From NCBI GenBank assembly GCA_029250885.1, contig JAQXEK010000019.1, positions 38,756 through 102,755 of the forward strand: DNA of 64,000 bases. Direction: 5' to 3'. Origin of the DNA: Planctomycetota bacterium. Lineage in GTDB: Bacteria > Planctomycetota > UBA1135 > GCA-002686595. The notes under the pieces were generated by a model. That model was not told where the DNA came from, did not search any database, and saw nothing but the letters and a program-made list of their open reading frames with translations. Both the position numbers and the translations under genes were made by a program. Below are positions 59,438 to 64,000 of this stretch, one piece after another; position 1 is the stretch's first letter; each line of letters begins with the position of its first letter.

Positions 59438-61764
59438 TGGTAAAGGCCACATACCTATTGCTGTTCATCGCGCTGCTCGGAGCGTGTTCCAAAGACAACC
59501 GATCCGCCGTCGTCGAGCGCGGCGCCGCGGGTATAGGCAGCGCCGGTTGTGCTGAGTGCCACGCCGAAGAGGCTGCACTCTGGCGCGGCAGCCATCACGA
59601 CCTGGCTATGCAGCACGCGACACCCGATACGGTGATTGGTGACTTCAGCGCCGAACCCTTCACCTGGTCCCGCGGCGACGAAGTTCACCGAGCCTCCTTC
59701 CGCCAAAATGAGGGGCGGTTCTTCGTGACCACGGAGGCACCACCGGACGGGGCGTACCCAGACCTTGGCTCCGCAGACGCGAACGGAAACCTCGAGTTTG
59801 AAGTGCAGTTCACCTTCGGCGCCGAACCGCTGCAGCAGTACCTTGTCGAATTTCCCGGCGGCGCCATCCAGTGTCTGCCGATCGCTTGGGACACACAGAA
59901 GTCACGCTGGTTTCACCTCGACCATGAAATCCAACCTGGAGATGCCCTGCACTGGACTGGCCGGCTCCAGCGCTGGAACACCATGTGTGCGGAGTGCCAC
60001 TCCACGGGCGTGAAAAAGGGCTACGATGCATCGAGTGACACCTTCTCCTCCAGCTTCGCGGAGATGGACGTAGGGTGTGTGGCGTGCCACGGAGAGGCCG
60101 AAGAACACGCAGAGCTCGCGCGAAACCAAGCTCTCTCGGGTGCTCTAAACCATGGTTTTGGGACCCAAGGAGATCCTGCGCGATTCGAACTCAATAACTG
60201 CGCGCCTTGTCACTCGAGGCGAGCCAGCCTGACCAGCGAGTGGGAAGCCGGCCAGAATTTCCTCGACCACTTTAGCCCAGCTCTACTTCAGGAGAACCTC
60301 TACTTTCCCGACGGGCAGATTAAGGACGAGGTCTTTGTTTGGGGCTCCTTTACCCAGAGTCGCATGCACGCGGCCGGCGTCACCTGCAGCGACTGCCACG
60401 ATCCCCACAGCCTTCAGCTCAAGCTACCCGAGGGACCCGGGCACAACGAGCTCTGCCTCCAGTGCCACTCCGTTAGCCCGCCCGCCGAGCGCTTCCCCAC
60501 CCTTGCTGCCAAGGACTACCAGAGTCCACTTCACCACGGCCACGAACTTGGCACCGAAGCCGCACGCTGCACGACCTGCCACATGCCGGAGCGCACCTAC
60601 ATGAAGGTGGACCCTCGCCGGGACCACTCCATGGGCGTGCCTCGGCCCGACCTGTCCCTCGAGCTCGGCACACCGAACGCCTGCGCCACCTGCCATGGGG
60701 ACGACTCCGATCACCACGATGACGCATGGGCCGCCGCCGCCATCGCGGGCTGGGTGGACAGCGCACCGCGCTCGCCACGCACCCTCGCCCAGCGCCAACT
60801 CGACACACTCGTCGCGACCGCCTTCTCCCGGACCTTGGAGCTGGCCGAGCTCAGCCCAACCGAGCGCGCCGAGAATTACCGCGACCTCTCCCAAGTCCTC
60901 GCCTCCACCGACGCGGCGCCCCTGCAAAGGGCAACCAGCCTTGACCTCTTGGCGCGGTTCGGGGCCGCCTCCATCGACCTCGTCGTGGACGCACTTGACG
61001 ACCGCGACCCCCTCGTGCGAGCGGCTGCCGCCGGAGCCCTGCGCAAGCTGCCCCAGACCGGAACCTTTGGACTTAAGTTACGGGGCCTCCACGCGGACCC
61101 CGTACGCATGGTCCGCGTCGCCGCGGCCGAGCCTTCGGATTTCGAGCGCTACCGCCAAGTCAACGCGGACTTCCCCACCATCCACTTCGAGAGTGGACTA
61201 TGGGCCCAGGTTCAGGGGCGCTTTGACGATGCGGAGACTGACTGGAGACGGGCGATCGAGCTCGATCCGGATTTTATGCCAGCCACCTACAACCTGTCTG
61301 TCTTGCTAAGCGCCATGGGCCGTGGTGGCGAAGCTGCAGCCCTCTTGCGTGAGGCCGTTACCCGCCAGCCTGAGGAGGGCGAGCTGCACTATTCCCTGGC
61401 CCTGCAACTTGCAGAGCTCCAGGAGTCCGAAGCCGCCCTCGCTTCGTTCCAGCGCGCGGCAGCCCTGCTGCCGGAGCGCCCCCGGGTCGCCTACAACCTC
61501 GGACTCATCCACAGTAAGCTCGGCCAAAGCACACAGGCCGAGCGCGAGCTGCGTCGTGCCATCCGGCTCTACGGCGACGATGCAGGAGGCGCCGCAGATG
61601 CGACCTATGCATTGGCCATTGCCCTTTTGGGTGCTGAGCGAAATGCCGAGGCGCGCCAGCTTGTCAATGAGCTGCACAAGCTTGGGCACACGGGTGCCGG
61701 CCCACTCTTGGATGAACTAGATCGGCGCAAAAGTCGACCCAACCAGAGTGCCGATCGAAAGTAG
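59437..61764 (+). CDS. Octaheme cytochrome c lipoprotein with C-terminal TPR/HEAT repeats
   Basis: A 775-residue lipoprotein (lipobox LLGAC, Cys17) with eight CxxCH heme c motifs between residues 38 and about 420: CAECH (38-42), CAECH, CVACH, CAPCH, CSDCH, CLQCH, CTTCH and CATCH. Extra His residues such as SHHDLAMQH and DHSMGV could be distal ligands. Residues about 470-570 look like HEAT repeats (LVVDALDDRDPLVRAAAAGA). About 590-770 is a run of TPRs (AETDWRRAIELDPDFMPATY-type units). It is probably an exported electron carrier or multiheme reductase; the substrate is unknown. It starts on the sulfatase stop codon (TAATG). Confidence 0.93.
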   Translation: MVKATYLLLFIALLGACSKDNRSAVVERGAAGIGSAGCAECHAEEAALWRGSHHDLAMQHATPDTVIGDFSAEPFTWSRGDEVHRASFRQNEGRFFVTTEAPPDGAYPDLGSADANGNLEFEVQFTFGAEPLQQYLVEFPGGAIQCLPIAWDTQKSRWFHLDHEIQPGDALHWTGRLQRWNTMCAECHSTGVKKGYDASSDTFSSSFAEMDVGCVACHGEAEEHAELARNQALSGALNHGFGTQGDPARFELNNCAPCHSRRASLTSEWEAGQNFLDHFSPALLQENLYFPDGQIKDEVFVWGSFTQSRMHAAGVTCSDCHDPHSLQLKLPEGPGHNELCLQCHSVSPPAERFPTLAAKDYQSPLHHGHELGTEAARCTTCHMPERTYMKVDPRRDHSMGVPRPDLSLELGTPNACATCHGDDSDHHDDAWAAAAIAGWVDSAPRSPRTLAQRQLDTLVATAFSRTLELAELSPTERAENYRDLSQVLASTDAAPLQRATSLDLLARFGAASIDLVVDALDDRDPLVRAAAAGALRKLPQTGTFGLKLRGLHADPVRMVRVAAAEPSDFERYRQVNADFPTIHFESGLWAQVQGRFDDAETDWRRAIELDPDFMPATYNLSVLLSAMGRGGEAAALLREAVTRQPEEGELHYSLALQLAELQESEAALASFQRAAALLPERPRVAYNLGLIHSKLGQSTQAERELRRAIRLYGDDAGGAADATYALAIALLGAERNAEARQLVNELHKLGHTGAGPLLDELDRRKSRPNQSADRK

Positions 61765-61871
61765 CTCGACTCCCAACCTACACCCTGTGCCTTGCCGCTC
61801 GTGCATCCCACAGCTAAAGGCGGTGTTCCCCCTACCCTCCAGTTCGCGACAGCGACTACCTGCGGTTCTGT

Positions 61872-62060
61872 TTGAGCAGTTCGAGCCGCTCCAGCCCTGT
61901 GCGCATGGTCGTCATCTTTAACTGCAGTCCCACGGATTGTGGGTCGGGTGCGGACGGGTTCCTGCACAAGCCGTTCACGCGGCAGCAGATATCACAACCC
62001 ATCTCTGAAGTTATGGGCACCTCGGTACCCTGCACCCTTTGGCGTCAAATGACTACCTAG
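61872..62060 (+). pseudogene. Possible remnant of a response-regulator receiver domain
   Basis: In one plus-strand frame, about 61905-62020, the sequence reads VRMVVIFN, then GADGFLHKPFTRQQISQPIS. This resembles the end of a CheY-like domain, where a hydrophobic strand is followed by GAdgfl-KPf and a last helix. The aspartate part of the domain is missing, and the remaining 290 bp around it (61765-62056) hold no complete gene. I see it as a possible decayed fragment; chance similarity is not excluded. Confidence 0.3.
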
Positions 62061-62824
62061 TCCGCAAGGACCGACGAGTGGGCCCGCATGGCCAGATAGA
62101 CCTCCTTCAAAACCTCGATAGGCTGTACGCCTTCGGGCTGCTCGAGCCCGATTCGGCCAAGTAGTTTGCCGGTGATCTTCCTTGAGATCGTGCTCTGCTG
62201 CTTCCTGGATAGGCCGGGCGCGCGCAGTAAGAATTCTTCGATCGAGGAGTACTCTGAGCGGCGCAGCTTAGAGAGCTCACGGATTCCAAGGACTAAGTGG
62301 TGCACCGGCAAGTCGCTGTATTGCTGATTGGCCATCGGGACGCGCGTGTTGGCCTCTTGGGCGACGCTCATCACCAGTGTTCCCCCGACAAAATCCCCAA
62401 GGCGTCGGTGCTTTTTATCCAAGGCGGGCACGACCCAAAACAGCGGGATCATGTCGACCGCGCGCAGGATCGAGCGCAGCATGGTCGCGGTTGTGGTCAG
62501 CCCGTATCCACCGTCCATTACTACGCGCAGACCGACACGGCGCTTGCCAGGAGTCAATCCGCCTGAGCGCCACTCCCACAGGCCGAAGTAGAGTATCTCG
62601 CCAAAACCGACTAGGGCGATGACCAGGAAGCCCAGGGCTCCGCCCATCTCATCTAGCGAGCTGCCAAGGACATTGATGAGGATTCTGACAAAGAGGTACG
62701 TTGCGATCTGGATCAGCAACAGCAGCAGGCGATCGAAAACGTACGCGCCTAGGCGGCTCGCAGGCCCGGCTAGTTCGTAGCCGAGGTCGACATCTTCGGG
62801 AGTAGAGAATTGGATACGGTCCAT
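62057..62824 (-). CDS. RDD-family membrane protein
   Basis: A 255-residue inner-membrane protein. The RDD domain (about residues 20-160) starts AGPASRLGAYVFDRLLLLLI, with Arg and Asp in the first helix, then GLTPGKRRVGLRVVMDGG and RRLGDFVGGTLVM. The last 90 residues are a soluble helical region (VHHLVLGIRELSKLRRSEYS). It is divergent from the SpoIIM-like gene 79 bp away. The neighbouring trio RDD, SpoIIM, DUF58 recurs in many bacteria, usually with MoxR, and is thought to form a membrane module. Confidence 0.9.
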   Translation of the reverse strand: MDRIQFSTPEDVDLGYELAGPASRLGAYVFDRLLLLLIQIATYLFVRILINVLGSSLDEMGGALGFLVIALVGFGEILYFGLWEWRSGGLTPGKRRVGLRVVMDGGYGLTTTATMLRSILRAVDMIPLFWVVPALDKKHRRLGDFVGGTLVMSVAQEANTRVPMANQQYSDLPVHHLVLGIRELSKLRRSEYSSIEEFLLRAPGLSRKQQSTISRKITGKLLGRIGLEQPEGVQPIEVLKEVYLAMRAHSSVLAD

Positions 62825-62903
62825 GAGATGCAGGCGGGAGCGTTGACCTGAGCCACTAAGGCCGAGATAATGCTCGGGAACACTCTATCATCCAAACAAC
62901 GCC

Positions 62904-63917
62904 ATGGACTCCACCACATTCGACGACTTCCGCATCCAGCGCGATGCCGATTGGAGCGAGCTGGGCCAACTCTTGGATGGGCTCGAGTCCCGGCGCGGCA
63001 AGCCGACCTCGGCCAGGGAAGCCGAGCGCCTTGGAGAGCTCTACCGCCGGGCGGTCTCTCACCTCTCCATCATCCGCACTCGACCCGAGGAGAAGCGCTT
63101 GGAGAGATCGATCAACCGGTTGGTTGTGCGCGCCCACAGCCAGATCTACCGGCCACCCCCTAGCCAGGCTGGCCCTAAGACGCTGGCGTATCTGACGTCG
63201 GGATTTCCCGCTGCAGTACGGGGGCACATTCCAGAGATCGGAGTGGCTGCCAGCGTGCTCTTCGCAGGAATCGGACTGGGCTGGGGGGCGGTCACCATTA
63301 ACCCAGACACCTTCTACGCCGTGGTCCCCCTCGAGGAGTCGAGGTCGCCGGGGGCCTCCGTGCAGAGCCTACGCGAGAGCCTGTCTTCGGGACGCGATGC
63401 CAGCAATACCGAACTCGCTACGTTCTCCGGGCAGCTCTGGCAGCACAACTCAAGGGTTGCGCTCTTTAGCTTTGGCCTGGGTGCGCTGGCGGGTATCCCG
63501 ACAGTGATCCTCATTCTCCTTAACGGCCTCATGTTGGGTGCCATGTCCAAGGTCTTCGTGGATGCGGGTCTAGCCGTGGAGTGGTTCGCCTGGCTCATCG
63601 GCCACGGCGTCACGGAGCTCGGCGCCTTGGTGCTTGCGGCGGCCGCTGGCCTGATCTTCGGCCGTGCTGTGGTCTCTCCCGGTTCACTCACCCGTGGCAA
63701 GGCCCTTGCCACCGCTGGCAAGCGCGCCCTTAGCCTCGCCCTCGGCGCGGTCTTCATGCTGTTCTTCGCCGCACTGCTCGAGGGCTTCTTCCGCCAGACC
63801 AGCGCAAGCACATCCACGCGCTACATCGTTGGCGCCCTCACCGGACTCTGCTGGCTTGTCTACTTCTACTTCGCCCCGCGCCCTCAGAGCGACCCCGAGT
63901 CCTTGAGCCGCAGGTAG
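62904..63917 (+). CDS. SpoIIM (stage II sporulation M)-like membrane protein
   Basis: A 337-residue protein with about 100 cytosolic N-terminal residues (DFRIQRDADWSELGQLLDGL) and several membrane helices from residue 110 onward (GVAASVLFAGIGLGWGAVTI). The HNSRVALFSFGLGALAGIPT and EWFAWLIGHGVTELGALVLA blocks are characteristic of the SpoIIM/DUF95 family. Despite the name it occurs in non-sporulating bacteria. It lies divergent to an RDD gene and overlaps, at its 3' end, the C-terminal coding sequence of a DUF58 gene on the opposite strand, which is a common association. Confidence 0.93.
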   Translation: MDSTTFDDFRIQRDADWSELGQLLDGLESRRGKPTSAREAERLGELYRRAVSHLSIIRTRPEEKRLERSINRLVVRAHSQIYRPPPSQAGPKTLAYLTSGFPAAVRGHIPEIGVAASVLFAGIGLGWGAVTINPDTFYAVVPLEESRSPGASVQSLRESLSSGRDASNTELATFSGQLWQHNSRVALFSFGLGALAGIPTVILILLNGLMLGAMSKVFVDAGLAVEWFAWLIGHGVTELGALVLAAAAGLIFGRAVVSPGSLTRGKALATAGKRALSLALGAVFMLFFAALLEGFFRQTSASTSTRYIVGALTGLCWLVYFYFAPRPQSDPESLSRR

Positions 63918-64000
63918 GCATTAATTACCGGGCCCGTGAGCTTGTCCGGTTGCAGGTCCAGCACCGTGGCACCGCCGCGCCGGATTCTCTGTAGGACCTC
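63884..64000 (-). CDS. DUF58-family protein, C-terminal end (partial)
   Basis: The reverse strand is open from the window edge to a TGA at 63884-63886. The 38 residues seen include RIRRGGATVLDLQPDKLT and VINAYLRLKDSGSL. This matches the end of DUF58 proteins: a conserved Gly-Ala strand, then a Pro-x-x-Leu turn and the YLxLKxxGxL helix. Its presence next to RDD and SpoIIM genes supports the call. It overlaps the 3' end of the SpoIIM-like gene by 34 bp, tail to tail. The rest lies outside the window. Confidence 0.7.
   Translation of the reverse strand, partial: EVLQRIRRGGATVLDLQPDKLTGPVINAYLRLKDSGSL

Noticed and set aside
1..64000. tRNA, rRNA, CRISPR array, transposase or phage genes
   Set aside because: Looked for by eye (T-loop-like GGTTCGA, regular spaced repeats, DDE motifs); none convincing was seen. 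A tRNAscan or Infernal run would settle this.

Overview
The window is about 64 kb of GC-rich bacterial chromosome with no rRNA, tRNA, CRISPR array, insertion sequence or phage module that I can recognise. The gene set points to Planctomycetota, probably a marine or uncultured lineage. It includes a giant Ser/Thr kinase fused to WD40 repeats with a DWG motif, a second membrane kinase behind an ECF sigma factor, a lipoprotein sulfatase, an octaheme cytochrome c with TPR repeats, many secreted proteins with no recognised family, and genes mostly without strong Shine-Dalgarno sites. This assignment is inferred from gene content; no marker gene was compared.

The main discovery is two short genes hidden by in-frame UGA codons. 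At 4926-5147 (minus) lies a 73-residue SelW/Rdx-family protein with a Cys-x-x-Sec motif. At 13651-14010 (minus) lies a 119-residue ArsC/Spx-fold protein with a Sec-x-x-Cys motif. Both have a hairpin just after the UGA whose loop begins 21-22 nt downstream and carries a G in its first two positions, as expected of a bacterial SECIS element. The organism is therefore very likely a selenocysteine user, although selA, selB, selC and selD are not in the window.

Layout. 1-5.1 kb (minus): selW-like gene, spermidine-synthase-like membrane protein, pyruvate kinase, FlhG/MinD-type ATPase (cut by the window edge). 5.5-13.5 kb (plus): fungalysin-like secreted metallopeptidase, then two paralogous secreted proteins flanking a DUF1570-like gluzincin. 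13.6-14.6 kb (minus): ArsC-like selenoprotein behind pyroglutamyl peptidase. 14.7-20.6 kb (plus): AtuA, AtuA-like small subunit and phosphate acetyltransferase, then PqiA, PqiB (MCE) and an alpha/beta hydrolase. 20.6-23.8 kb (minus): ECF sigma factor, a 54-residue membrane protein and a membrane kinase. 24-27.7 kb: coiled-coil exported protein, two FKBP lipoproteins, a Cys/Met-rich lipoprotein, and an ArsR-methyltransferase regulator with a palindrome before its start. 27.7-32.1 kb: metH and a methyltransferase. 32.3-37 kb: two tandem M14 proteins, the first lacking all catalytic residues, and a HupE/UreJ protein. 37-41.1 kb: kinase-WD40 protein.

41.1-45 kb (minus) is a tightly packed operon of threonine dehydratase, TrmJ-like methyltransferase, RNase Z-like hydrolase, cobalamin adenosyltransferase and MiaE, with a divergent dihydrouridine synthase; it is largely tRNA maturation. 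46.1-48.6 kb: speA and slyD. 49-57.5 kb is a mix of housekeeping genes (an EfpL-like elongation factor P, mutM, an RlmL-like methyltransferase, Rieske protein, phosphodiesterase, esterase, MBL hydrolase). 57.9-61.8 kb: sulfatase overlapping the octaheme cytochrome. 62-64 kb: RDD protein, SpoIIM-like protein and the C-terminus of a DUF58 protein, a recurrent neighbourhood. B12 use (metH, adenosyltransferase) and redox or selenium chemistry recur across the window.
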